A stretch of DNA of 19,410 nucleotides from the NCBI GenBank assembly GCA_003157575.1, contig PMKA01000224.1:1-19410 (forward strand), in the 5' to 3' direction. The notes beneath the pieces were generated by a model, which saw nothing but the letters and a program-made list of their open reading frames with translations, made no database searches and was not told where the DNA came from. The stretch's first letter is position 1. Each line of letters opens with the position of its first letter. Source of the stretch: Opitutia bacterium. GTDB lineage: Bacteria; Verrucomicrobiota; Verrucomicrobiia; Opitutales; Opitutaceae. The translations under genes were made by a program, and so were the position numbers. This document shows, in pieces, positions 1 through 7,420 of this stretch.

Positions 1-1
1 C

Positions 2-112
2 CTGCACAACAGCGACGAGCTGCTCTCGTTCTTCATGGGGAAGAACACGCCGGAGCGGCAGGAGTTCATCATCGGTCACCTGAAGGTCGAGAAGGACCTT
101 GTGGAGACCTGA
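2..112 (+). CDS. Type IIA DNA topoisomerase subunit B (ParE/GyrB-like), C-terminal end only
   Basis: The window opens inside a reading frame whose last 36 residues are visible, ending in TGA at 110-112. The segment [15 protein letters not shown] resembles the extreme C-terminus of ParE/GyrB proteins, where a Met-Gly-x-x-x-x-x-Arg-x-x-(F/Y)-I stretch follows the TOPRIM and B-subunit C-terminal domains. The B subunit supplies the ATPase and TOPRIM metal site of the heterotetramer that passes one DNA duplex through another. A ParC-type A subunit lies downstream at 1492, which strongly supports this call. The next start (GTG at 119) is only 6 nt after the stop, so the genes are probably co-transcribed. 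Only the tail is visible, so ParE cannot be told from GyrB by this piece alone; pairing with a ParC lacking a GyrA box favours topoisomerase IV. Confidence 0.8.
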   Translation: MHNSDELLSFFMGKNTPERQEFIIGHLKVEKDLVET

Positions 113-118
113 GCGAAT

Positions 119-1480
119 GTGTCGCCGCAACATCCGCCAGTGAATCCAGTGCAGCGAATAGATGGTTGGGAAGAATGGGGCGTGACCTTCGTACGACGAT
201 TTTGTGGGGACGCGACGCCCTCGTCGCGTTACACACTCCAATTCGCGGCGGGGGCGGCGCGGCTCCCGATCCCCGCCGGCGTCGCAGCGCTGGCCTTGGC
301 GGCGCTCGTGCTTCTCACCGGATGCGTCACGCCGGTCTCGCCCGCACCGCGCGTTTCGCCGGTCGGCCTCACGCCGGGCCAGGTGCTGCGGGAGGAGCGC
401 AACCTCCGCGTTTTTGACGCGGCTTGGGACACCGTGAACCGCCGCTACTATGACCCGCAGCTGCGCGGGGTCGACTGGCGGGCCGCCGCCGTGACCTACG
501 GGCCGAGGGCCGCCGCAGCCGGTGACGACGCGGCCCTTTACAAGGAAATCAACGCGATGCTCAAGCTGCTGGCGGACGGGCACACCGGCGCGTTGATGCC
601 GTCGGAGGCGCGCAACTACCGTGCGCAGCAGGTTGTGGTGACGGGTTTCCGGTTCCTGCGGATCGACGGGAGATGGGTTGTTGAGGAGGTGATGCCGGGG
701 GGGGCGGCCGGGGCTGCGGGCGTGCAACCGGGCTGGATCGTGCTTTCACGCAACGGCCAGTTGCTTGGCGACCCGCTTGATCTGCCGTCGATGCACGGCG
801 GCGAGGCGGTCCGCTGGGAGTTTCTCGACAAGGATGGCCGGAAGGTCGCGCTCACGCTCAGGGCCTGCCCTGTCTCGACCGCGCGCGAGGAAGCGCGCAC
901 GCTCGCCGGAGGCGTGGTCTATCTGCGTTTTGACGAATTCGACTGGGCGGCGATGCGCTGGCTGAGGCGGCAGCTGAAGGAGCATCGGACGGCCCCTGCC
1001 GTCGTGATCGACCTTCGGCACAACCCGGGCGGCACGGTGTTCGCGCTGGATTTCGTCGTGGGGGAGTTTTTTGACAGCAAGTTCCCCTATGGAGCGTGGA
1101 CCGGCCGGTCCGGCCGTCGCCGCGACTTGAAGCCCGTGATGTTTGGCTCCGCCCACTTCCATGGCAGGGTCGCGGTCCTGGTCGATCACCTGTCGGCGAG
1201 CGCGGCGGAGATATTCGCGGCCACGATGCAGGAGAAGCGCCGCGGCGCCGTCATCGGACACAAGACGGCCGGGTATGTGCTTTCCGCACGGTTGCACTCG
1301 CTGCCGGGCGGAGGCATGCTTGAGTGCAGTGAAGGCGACTTGCGAACGGCGCAGGGAAGGCGGCTGGAGGGCGGCGGTGTGACGCCGGATGTCGAGCCGC
1401 CTGTGGTCACGCTGGAGGATCTGCGGGCGGGCCGCGATCCCGATCTCGATGCGGCCCTGCGCATCCTCAGGCAACCCTAG
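119..1480 (+). CDS. S41-family protease-like lipoprotein with PDZ domain
   Basis: Predicted 453-residue S41 (C-terminal processing/tricorn-like) peptidase. A hydrophobic run at about residues 53-68 ends in LTGC, a lipobox with the lipidated Cys at 69, so the mature protein should be an envelope lipoprotein. A helical N-domain follows (about 95-165, including LADGHTGAL), then a PDZ-like segment (about 170-235, EEVMPGGAAGAAGVQPG) and the S41 core (about 260-440) with the conserved IDLRHNPGG. The nucleophile is most likely Ser361 in LSASAAEIF. The downstream motif reads GHKTAGYVL, so the Lys of CtpA-type enzymes (TFGKG) is replaced by Tyr386. This resembles the many S41 members with G-x-x-T-A-G that do not use the Ser-Lys dyad. 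The GTG start at 119 leaves a very long leader; GTG at 182 is an alternative that shortens it to about 48 residues. The substrate is unknown. It sits between two topoisomerase subunit genes. Confidence 0.82.
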   Translation: MSPQHPPVNPVQRIDGWEEWGVTFVRRFCGDATPSSRYTLQFAAGAARLPIPAGVAALALAALVLLTGCVTPVSPAPRVSPVGLTPGQVLREERNLRVFDAAWDTVNRRYYDPQLRGVDWRAAAVTYGPRAAAAGDDAALYKEINAMLKLLADGHTGALMPSEARNYRAQQVVVTGFRFLRIDGRWVVEEVMPGGAAGAAGVQPGWIVLSRNGQLLGDPLDLPSMHGGEAVRWEFLDKDGRKVALTLRACPVSTAREEARTLAGGVVYLRFDEFDWAAMRWLRRQLKEHRTAPAVVIDLRHNPGGTVFALDFVVGEFFDSKFPYGAWTGRSGRRRDLKPVMFGSAHFHGRVAVLVDHLSASAAEIFAATMQEKRRGAVIGHKTAGYVLSARLHSLPGGGMLECSEGDLRTAQGRRLEGGGVTPDVEPPVVTLEDLRAGRDPDLDAALRILRQP

Positions 1481-1491
1481 CTCTTTCATCC

Positions 1492-3624
1492 ATGGCCAGA
1501 CGAAAAAAGGACACAAAGCAGATCGAGCTGAATCTCGCCACCCCGGCAGCGGGGGAGGCGCCGCCGCCGGTCGGAAAGCGGGAGGCGGAGGCCGTGCCTA
1601 GTCCGGCCGCGTCCCCGGCGCCGGCCGAGCAGGCGCCGTCGGCCGACAACCCCAATGCGAAGGGCGGAGATCCGATGGAGTCGCCGCTTGCGCAGAGTTA
1701 CCGCACGTGGTTCCTCGATTATGCCAGCTACGTGATCCTCGACCGCGCCGTCCCGCACATTGACGACGGTCTGAAGCCCGTCCAGCGCCGGATTCTCCAG
1801 ACCTTGTGGGAGATGGATGACGGGCGTTTCCACAAGGTGGCGAACGTGGTCGGGGCGACCATGCGGTTCCATCCGCACGGTGACGCCTCGATCGGGGCTG
1901 CGCTCGTGGGAATGGCGCAGCGCCGCCTGCTGATCGAGCCCCAGGGCAATTTTGGCAACGTGCTCACCGGCGACGGCGCGGCCGCGCCGCGCTATATCGA
2001 GGCGCGCCTCACCCCGTTCGCCCGGGAGGTGGTGTTCAATCCCAAGACCACGGTCTGGCAGCTCAGCTACGACGGCCGCGCGAAGGAACCGGTGACGCTG
2101 CCCGTCAAGTTCCCGCTCGTGCTGGCGGAAGGCGCCGAGGGCATCGCCGTGGGCCTTGCGACGAAGATACTTCCGCACAATTTCAACGACCTCTGCCGGG
2201 CGGCCATCAATCACCTGCAGGGGAAATCGTTCCGCATCGTCCCCGATTTTCCCACGGGCGGCATCGCCGACTTTTCCGAGTACAACGACGGCGAGCGCGG
2301 AGGAAAGGTGAAGGTCCGCGCCCGCATCGAGGCGCGCAGCAAATACCTGCTCGCGATCACCGAGATCCCGTTCGGCACGAACACGACGTCGTTGATCGAG
2401 TCCATCCTCGCGGCCAACGCGAAGGGCCGGATCAAGATCAAGCATGTCGACGACAACACCGCCGAGAAGGTGGAGATCCTTGTCCATCTTCCGCAGGGAA
2501 GCGATCCCGAGCAGCTCATCCAGCAGCTCTATGTGTTCACGGACTGTCAGGTTGCGATCTCCCCGGCGGCTTGCGTGATCGACAACGACAAGCCGGTCTT
2601 TCTCGGTGTGCGCGAGATCCTCCGGCGAAGCGTCGACCGCACCCGGTCGCTGCTGCAGCAGGAGCTTGAGATCAAGCTCGGCGAGCTGGAGCAGCAATGG
2701 CACTGGGATTCGCTGGAGCGCATCTTCATCGAGGAGCGCATCTACCGGCGTATTGAGAAGTCAAAGACATGGGAGAGCGTGCTCGCCGAGATCCGCGAGG
2801 GGCTGAGCCCGTTCGCGAAGCGGCTGCGGCGGCCGGTCACGGACGACGACATTGTCCGTCTGACCGAGATCCGCATCAAACGCATCTCGGCCTACAACCG
2901 GTTCCAGGCGGACGAGGCCATCAAGAAGATCGAGGAGGCGGTCAAGCAGGTGAAGAACGATCTGAAGAACCTGACGGCGTGCGCGATCCGATGGTTCGAG
3001 ACGCTGCAGGAGAAATACGGCAGGGGGTGCAGGCGCCGGACGGAATACGAGGAGATCGAGCAGATCAGCGCGGCCGAGGTCGTGTCGGCGAACCAGCGGC
3101 TGTACGTCAACCGCGAGGAAGGCTTCATCGGTCTGAACTGGCGGCAGCACGAGTTTGTTCAGGAATGCTCCATCCTCGACGATGTGCTCTGCATCATGGG
3201 AGACGGATCGATGCGGGTCGCGCGGGTGGGGGAAAAGGTCTTCATGGGCCCCAACATCATCCACTGCGCGGTCATCCCGAAGGACGGCGACAAGGCCTTC
3301 TACACGATGGTCTACCAGGACAAGGAAAGCGGGAAGGCGTTTGCCAAGAAGTTCCAGATCGGCGGCGTGACGCGCGACAAGCTCTATCCGCTCGCGAAAT
3401 CCGAGGGCTCGCGGGTCGTCTATTTCGAGGTAAACCAGGGCGAGAAGGAGATCGCTCCGACGCTGCACGTCGCGCTCGACGGGCGCAGCCGCGCGCGGGT
3501 GCGCGAGTTCGACTTTGACCTCAGCCGCGTGCCGGTGAGCAACCGTTCCGCCAAGGGCCTGACCGTCACCAAATGGCCGGTGAAGGACGTCAAGCGGGTG
3601 GACCTTTCGCTGAGCGCCGGATGA
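1492..3624 (+). CDS. parC: DNA topoisomerase IV subunit A (ParC-type; GyrA/ParC family)
   Basis: A 710-residue A subunit that cuts and rejoins both DNA strands. Visible in order: an Ala/Pro-rich N-terminal extension (residues 1-61); the winged-helix/CAP region with KPVQRRIL and RFHPHGDASIG (about 110-140); the catalytic tyrosine Tyr168 in APRYIEARL; the tower and coiled-coil region (about 380-500, rich in Glu/Lys/Arg); and a short C-terminal beta-pinwheel-like domain (about 530-700). There is no GyrA box (Q-R/K-R-G-G), and at 710 residues it is shorter than most gyrase A subunits, which favours a topoisomerase IV decatenase. The residues aligning with the E. coli GyrA quinolone positions Ser83 and Asp87 are Ala132 and Ala136. 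The ATG at 1492 lacks a strong ribosome site; ATG at 1675 (residue 62) would remove the whole extension and is a real alternative. The gene starts 11 nt after the protease stop. Confidence 0.92.
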   Translation: MARRKKDTKQIELNLATPAAGEAPPPVGKREAEAVPSPAASPAPAEQAPSADNPNAKGGDPMESPLAQSYRTWFLDYASYVILDRAVPHIDDGLKPVQRRILQTLWEMDDGRFHKVANVVGATMRFHPHGDASIGAALVGMAQRRLLIEPQGNFGNVLTGDGAAAPRYIEARLTPFAREVVFNPKTTVWQLSYDGRAKEPVTLPVKFPLVLAEGAEGIAVGLATKILPHNFNDLCRAAINHLQGKSFRIVPDFPTGGIADFSEYNDGERGGKVKVRARIEARSKYLLAITEIPFGTNTTSLIESILAANAKGRIKIKHVDDNTAEKVEILVHLPQGSDPEQLIQQLYVFTDCQVAISPAACVIDNDKPVFLGVREILRRSVDRTRSLLQQELEIKLGELEQQWHWDSLERIFIEERIYRRIEKSKTWESVLAEIREGLSPFAKRLRRPVTDDDIVRLTEIRIKRISAYNRFQADEAIKKIEEAVKQVKNDLKNLTACAIRWFETLQEKYGRGCRRRTEYEEIEQISAAEVVSANQRLYVNREEGFIGLNWRQHEFVQECSILDDVLCIMGDGSMRVARVGEKVFMGPNIIHCAVIPKDGDKAFYTMVYQDKESGKAFAKKFQIGGVTRDKLYPLAKSEGSRVVYFEVNQGEKEIAPTLHVALDGRSRARVREFDFDLSRVPVSNRSAKGLTVTKWPVKDVKRVDLSLSAG

Positions 3625-3693
3625 GGCGCGGAAAGCCCTTTGAGGGACGCGGCGCGCCAGGCCCGGGATTGCATCTGCCGTCGGCCGGCGGTG

Positions 3694-3725
3694 ACATCAG
3701 GAGTCGGAAACTCCACTCCTGATGT
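3694..3725. terminator. Hairpin between convergent parC and arginase-superfamily genes
   Basis: A perfect inverted repeat: ACATCAGGAGT at 3694-3704 pairs with ACTCCTGATGT at 3715-3725 around a 10-nt loop. It sits between the parC stop (3624) and the minus-strand stop at 3734, where a shared bidirectional terminator is expected. No clear T-tract follows on either strand, so intrinsic termination is inferred from the stem and the convergent placement. Confidence 0.6.
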
Positions 3726-3733
3726 TCACCGGA

Positions 3734-4492
3734 TCAGGCCGCTCCCAGCAGGAGGTCCAGAATCCGCTCGTTGGCGTCCTCGTTCCGGAAGATCGACTGC
3801 TGGATGCCCGGCTCCAGCAGTTCCATTGGCGACGCCGGCAGTTCGCCGCAGATGTCGACACCGCGGACGCATCGCTTGCGAAGGATGGCCTCCACGATGG
3901 GCAGAAGCCAGTCGAGAGCCAGTTGTCCCTGATCCCAATTTGTGCGGACGAACGACCTGTCGAGAACATCCTTGTCGATGCTCAGGTAGACGTCCGGCTC
4001 GCGGATGTCCTGCAGGATCCGGTCAATGGACGGCCGGGGCAGGTCGGGGACGATGGAGACGCGTCCGCGCAGGGCGGGCGGCAGGATGTCCGCGGTTTGG
4101 GCGGGCGGGCCTATCATCACGGCATTGGTGAGCCGGGGCACGGTCTGGAAGGCGCGGGAAATCCAGCAACCGCACGAGAGGGGCGCCTTCGCGTCGAGGT
4201 CCACGCAGTCGGCGTGGTGGTCAATCAGGACCAGTGTGAACGGTCTTTCCAGCCTCTGGATCAGGGCAAGGGCCGCGTAGTGGTAGTTTCCCGATCCCAG
4301 CAAGGTGACACCCGGAGGGCGGGGCAGCGAGCTGCAGATGGTCTGGAATGCCTCGCGAGAGCAGTAGAGGTTGGTCTGTCGCAGCCAGCGGAGATCAATC
4401 AACCGGTGAGGATAGCGGGCGCAGAGATCCTGCTCCTGATCACAAGTACCGTCAAAATCGAGAAACGTCAGGGCGCGATTGCAGAGACTCAT
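3734..4492 (-). CDS. Arginase/ureohydrolase-superfamily protein, substrate unknown
   Basis: A 252-residue cytoplasmic protein with the arginase-fold metal motifs in the right order and spacing. GSGNYH gives His71, IDHHAD gives Asp91, His93 and Asp95, and LSIDKDVLD gives Asp173 and Asp175. These align with the six Mn ligands of arginase (H101, D124, H126, D128, D232, D234). Glu217 in DICGELP matches the family's substrate-side Glu. A binuclear metal site is therefore likely intact. The usual GGDHS and DAHxD signatures are altered (GSGNYH, DHHAD) and the chain is shorter than a typical arginase or agmatinase (about 300), so the substrate cannot be assigned; arginine, agmatine or another guanidine/amide compound are possible. 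It is Cys-rich, with nine cysteines. A strong purine-rich ribosome site 5 nt upstream supports the ATG at 4492. No metabolic partner gene lies next to it. Confidence 0.75.
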   Translation of the reverse strand: MSLCNRALTFLDFDGTCDQEQDLCARYPHRLIDLRWLRQTNLYCSREAFQTICSSLPRPPGVTLLGSGNYHYAALALIQRLERPFTLVLIDHHADCVDLDAKAPLSCGCWISRAFQTVPRLTNAVMIGPPAQTADILPPALRGRVSIVPDLPRPSIDRILQDIREPDVYLSIDKDVLDRSFVRTNWDQGQLALDWLLPIVEAILRKRCVRGVDICGELPASPMELLEPGIQQSIFRNEDANERILDLLLGAA

Positions 4493-4497
4493 GGATT

Positions 4498-4507
4498 CCT
4501 CCCCTCC
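4498..4507 (-). promoter_or_regulatory. Strong Shine-Dalgarno for the arginase-superfamily gene
   Basis: On the minus strand GGAGGGGAGG lies 5 nt upstream of the ATG at 4492-4490. It is the clearest ribosome-binding site in the window; most other genes here have weak or no Shine-Dalgarno. It fixes this start codon. Confidence 0.75.
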
Positions 4508-4740
4508 AGCGGGAGCACTTGGTCGAATCCTGCTAGTTTACCGCGGCGCTGGATGAGAATCGACTAATTTTTAGACGATAATGGATGGTCGCTTAAGACG
4601 TTTCTGCTGGGTCAATTTTGGCGACGGCCAATCTCCTGGTCCATGAGCGCGGGGCGCTGCGCACTTTAGCGGGAGGGAGGCTTGAACGAGGGAGTTTGGT
4701 TGCGCTTGCCCCCGAAGGCGGGCCGGGTCAGGTCTGTGCC
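4508..4740. promoter_or_regulatory. Divergent intergenic region upstream of the rhamnosidase and arginase-superfamily genes
   Basis: Non-coding space between two divergent genes, so promoters in both directions must lie here or just inside. The part at about 4530-4620 is visibly more AT-rich than its surroundings and contains GATAAT at 4577-4582, a possible -10 element on the plus strand, but no convincing -35 lies 16-18 nt upstream. A polypurine run GGGAGGGAGG at 4671-4680 resembles a ribosome site but is not placed before a good in-frame start. No riboswitch-like fold or operator palindrome was recognised. Confidence 0.35.
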
Positions 4741-7152
4741 ATGCGGCGCTTTCTTGTTTCGGCCCTGCTACTCCTGGCCATGCATTCGCTATCCGCCAAC
4801 GATCAGCCCCCCCCGGTCAATCCCGACCTGTTGAAGATGGTCTGGCCCGCCTCGTGGATCGCCCATCCCACGGCTCCAGCCCATGAATATGGAGTCTTCC
4901 ACTTCCGGAGGACATTTGCCCTGGAGGCGAAGCCGGCCAGGTTTGTCATCCACGTGTCGGCGGACAACCGCTACCGGCTGTTTGTCAACGGCGCCTCGGT
5001 TTCAATCGGGCCGGCCCGGGGGGATCAATTCCACTGGCGCTTCGAGACGATCGACATCGCCCCCTGGCTGCGCCCCGGGAAGAATGTCCTGGCCGCGACG
5101 GTGTGGAATTTTGGCGTGATTGCGCCCTGGGCACAGGTGAGCCTGAGGACGGGGCTGATCGTCCAGGGCGACACTGCGGCCGAGCAGGTGGTGAACACCG
5201 GCGAGAGCTGGCGGGTGCTCCAGGATGGCGCCTATTCGGCATCGCCGGCCGTGGACGGTCCCTACAAGCAGTACATGGTCGTCGGGCCGGGCGATCGTGT
5301 GGATGGAGCGGCCTATCCCTGGGGCTGGCAGGAGGTGGACTTTGACGATGCGTCGTGGATGACGCCGGAGCTGATCGACCGCGGGTTTCCGCATGGCGTC
5401 GGCACGGAGGTCCGCTGGTGGCTAGTGCCGCGGACGATCCCGCAGGTCGAGGAGGTGCCGCAGCGGCTTGCGGCCGTGCGGCGGTCCGAAGGCGTTGTTG
5501 TGGATCCCGCGTTTCTCGCCGGAGGGGCGCCGCTGACCATCCCGGCGCGGACAAAGGCCGTTGTGCTGTTTGACCAGTCGTTTGAGACGAGTGCGTATCC
5601 CCGGCTGCAGGTGAGCGGAGGCCGTGGGGCGTCGATCCGGCTGGTCTATTGCGAGGCGCTGGTCGATCCGGCCGGGGCCAAGGGCAACCGCAACGACGTC
5701 GACGGGCGGCGGGCCTTTGGCACCTGCGACGTCTTCCTGCCCGACGGGGGGGGCGGCCGCACGTTCACCAGCCTGTGGTTCCGGACCTACCGGTACATCG
5801 AGATGACGGTCGAGACCGCCGGGGAGCCGCTGGTGATCGGCGATTTTCACGGCGACTTCACCGGCTATCCGTTTCGCGAACACGGCTCGTTCGCGAGCGA
5901 CGATCCCCGGCTGTCGGAGATCTGGAAGGTCGGATGGCGCACGGCGCGGCTCTGCGCGATGGAGACCTATTTCGACTGTCCGTACTACGAGCAGCTTCAG
6001 TATGTCGGCGACACGCGGATCCAGGCGCTCATTTCGCTCTATGTGGCGGGGGATGACCGGCTGGTGCGCAACGCGATCGAATTGTTCGACCACTCGCGGA
6101 TCTCCGAGGGCCTGACCCAGAGCCGGGTACCCTCGGGCTGCCCGCAGATCATAACGACCTTCTCGCTCTTCTGGATCGACATGGTGCACGACTACTGGAT
6201 GCACCGCGACGATCCGGCGTTCGTCCGCGCCCGGCTCATGGGGGTCGGGACGGTCCTCGACTGGTTCGAGCGTCACATAGATCCGGATACGGGGATGCTG
6301 GGGGGGCTTCCGTACTGGAGCTTTGTCGACTGGCCGGACCAGTGGCCCTGGGACAACGAGAGGCGTCTCGGCGGCCAGCCCGACGGCGCGTCGCAGGGGG
6401 GATCGTCGATCGTGACGCTGCAGTTCGCCTGGTCGCTGGACCACGCGGCCGACCTGTACGATGCGTTCGGGCGGGAAGACCTGGCTGTGCGTGCGCGCGC
6501 CCTCGCGGAGCGCCTGCGCGCGGCGACCCGGCGGCTGTGCTGGGACGAATCCCGGCGCCTCCTGGCCGACACACCCGCGCACCAGGCGTTCAGCCAGCAT
6601 GCAAACGTGCTGGCGATTCTGTCGGGCTGCGTGACGGGCGACGAGGCCCGGGCGCTGGCCGGGCGGATTGACACGGAGAAGGGGCTGACTCCGTGCACGC
6701 AGTACTTCCGGTTCTATCTGCTGCGGGCGATGAAGAAGGTGGGGCTTGGCGACCGTTACGTCTCCATGCTCCAGCCCTGGCACGGAATGCTGGCGGAGGG
6801 GCTGACGACCTTCGCCGAACGTCCCGATCCGACCCGCAGCGACTGCCACGCCTGGAGCGCCTCGCCGCTCTACGAATTCCTGGCCACGGTGTGCGGAATC
6901 GAACCCGCCTCGCCCGGCTTCAAGACGGTCCGGATCGAGCCGCACCTGGGATACCTGAAGCAGGTGCAGGGCACGGTGCCGCATCCTGCCGGGGAGATCA
7001 AAGTCGCGCTGGCCCGCGCCGGGAACGGTATCCAGGGGGAGATTACCCTGCCCGCGGGCCTGAGCGGCGATTTTCTCTGGGGGGGGCGGGTCCTCCCGCT
7101 GCACTCCGGGCGGCAGACGGTCAAAGTCGAGTCCTCCGCGCCGTCAATGTGA
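4741..7152 (+). CDS. Secreted GH78 alpha-L-rhamnosidase-like glycoside hydrolase
   Basis: An 803-residue enzyme predicted to remove terminal alpha-L-rhamnose from plant or microbial glycans by an inverting mechanism. A signal peptide is visible (MRRFLVSALLLLAMHSLSA), which is why the ATG at 4741 is chosen over the upstream TTG at 4618. Domains: N-terminal beta-sandwich modules (about 30-390, beginning WPASWIAHP), the (alpha/alpha)6 barrel (about 395-720) and a C-terminal beta-sandwich (about 725-800). The motif DCPYYEQLQYVGD carries Asp412, Glu417 and Asp424, matching the spacing of the GH78 residues D567, E572 and D579 of Bacillus RhaB. Glu693 in TTFAERPD matches the second catalytic acid (E841), although the usual Trp before it is Ala. 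The late HAWSASPLYEF stretch is typical of the family. No carbohydrate-binding or dockerin module follows. The exact linkage and substrate are not readable from sequence. Confidence 0.88.
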   Translation: MRRFLVSALLLLAMHSLSANDQPPPVNPDLLKMVWPASWIAHPTAPAHEYGVFHFRRTFALEAKPARFVIHVSADNRYRLFVNGASVSIGPARGDQFHWRFETIDIAPWLRPGKNVLAATVWNFGVIAPWAQVSLRTGLIVQGDTAAEQVVNTGESWRVLQDGAYSASPAVDGPYKQYMVVGPGDRVDGAAYPWGWQEVDFDDASWMTPELIDRGFPHGVGTEVRWWLVPRTIPQVEEVPQRLAAVRRSEGVVVDPAFLAGGAPLTIPARTKAVVLFDQSFETSAYPRLQVSGGRGASIRLVYCEALVDPAGAKGNRNDVDGRRAFGTCDVFLPDGGGGRTFTSLWFRTYRYIEMTVETAGEPLVIGDFHGDFTGYPFREHGSFASDDPRLSEIWKVGWRTARLCAMETYFDCPYYEQLQYVGDTRIQALISLYVAGDDRLVRNAIELFDHSRISEGLTQSRVPSGCPQIITTFSLFWIDMVHDYWMHRDDPAFVRARLMGVGTVLDWFERHIDPDTGMLGGLPYWSFVDWPDQWPWDNERRLGGQPDGASQGGSSIVTLQFAWSLDHAADLYDAFGREDLAVRARALAERLRAATRRLCWDESRRLLADTPAHQAFSQHANVLAILSGCVTGDEARALAGRIDTEKGLTPCTQYFRFYLLRAMKKVGLGDRYVSMLQPWHGMLAEGLTTFAERPDPTRSDCHAWSASPLYEFLATVCGIEPASPGFKTVRIEPHLGYLKQVQGTVPHPAGEIKVALARAGNGIQGEITLPAGLSGDFLWGGRVLPLHSGRQTVKVESSAPSM

Positions 7153-7420
7153 CCCTCCGGTTGCGGGGCGCCTGTCGTGTCCCATGGCGGCCGGGAATGG
7201 CTGCAGTCCGCTGGGGGATCATTCCCAGCGCAGGGATGGCCGCTGCGGGCGCCGGCGAGCGGAGGGTCCGTCCACTCGCTCACGCTCGCGGCCAGCCATT
7301 TTTTGAAACCGCTGTGGCGCGCGACATTCCCAGGCCTGAGGCGATTCAAGCCGTTCGATCCAGGCGAGGGGCGGGAGCTTTAGCGTTTCAAGAGGGGACG
7401 ATCCGTGCTAGGAACCGACA
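7153..7420. other. Intergenic region between the rhamnosidase and histidine kinase genes
   Basis: 268 nt with no credible gene. It holds two hairpins: CGCTGGG/CCCAGCG at 7209-7230 with an 8-nt loop, and GCGAG/CTCGC at 7255-7279 with further GGA/TCC pairing inside. Neither has a T-tract. The first lies 57 nt after the rhamnosidase stop and could serve as its terminator. A promoter for the kinase operon should lie between about 7280 and 7400, but no clear -35/-10 pair was found there. Confidence 0.45.
7209..7230 (+). terminator. Possible terminator hairpin after the rhamnosidase gene
   Basis: CGCTGGG (7209-7215) and CCCAGCG (7224-7230) form a perfect 7-bp GC-rich stem with an 8-nt loop, 57 nt beyond the TGA of the glycoside hydrolase. 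No U-tract follows, so function is inferred from position and stem only. Confidence 0.35.

Noticed and set aside
1486..2703. Open frame of 405 residues on the minus strand across parC
   Set aside because: It is antisense to the conserved breakage-reunion domain and has no domain or ribosome site of its own.
4618..4740. TTG start extending the rhamnosidase by 41 residues
   Set aside because: The ATG at 4741 starts a textbook signal peptide; the extension would bury it and has no hydrophobic or conserved content.
5422..7104. Open frame of 560 residues on the minus strand across the rhamnosidase
   Set aside because: It is Arg/Pro/Gly-rich with no recognisable domain and lies wholly inside the GH78 gene, whose motifs are conserved. 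It is a high-GC shadow.
7177..7383. Small open frame in the gap before the histidine kinase
   Set aside because: There is no ribosome site, domain or codon pattern like its neighbours, and it spans two hairpins. It is probably non-coding.
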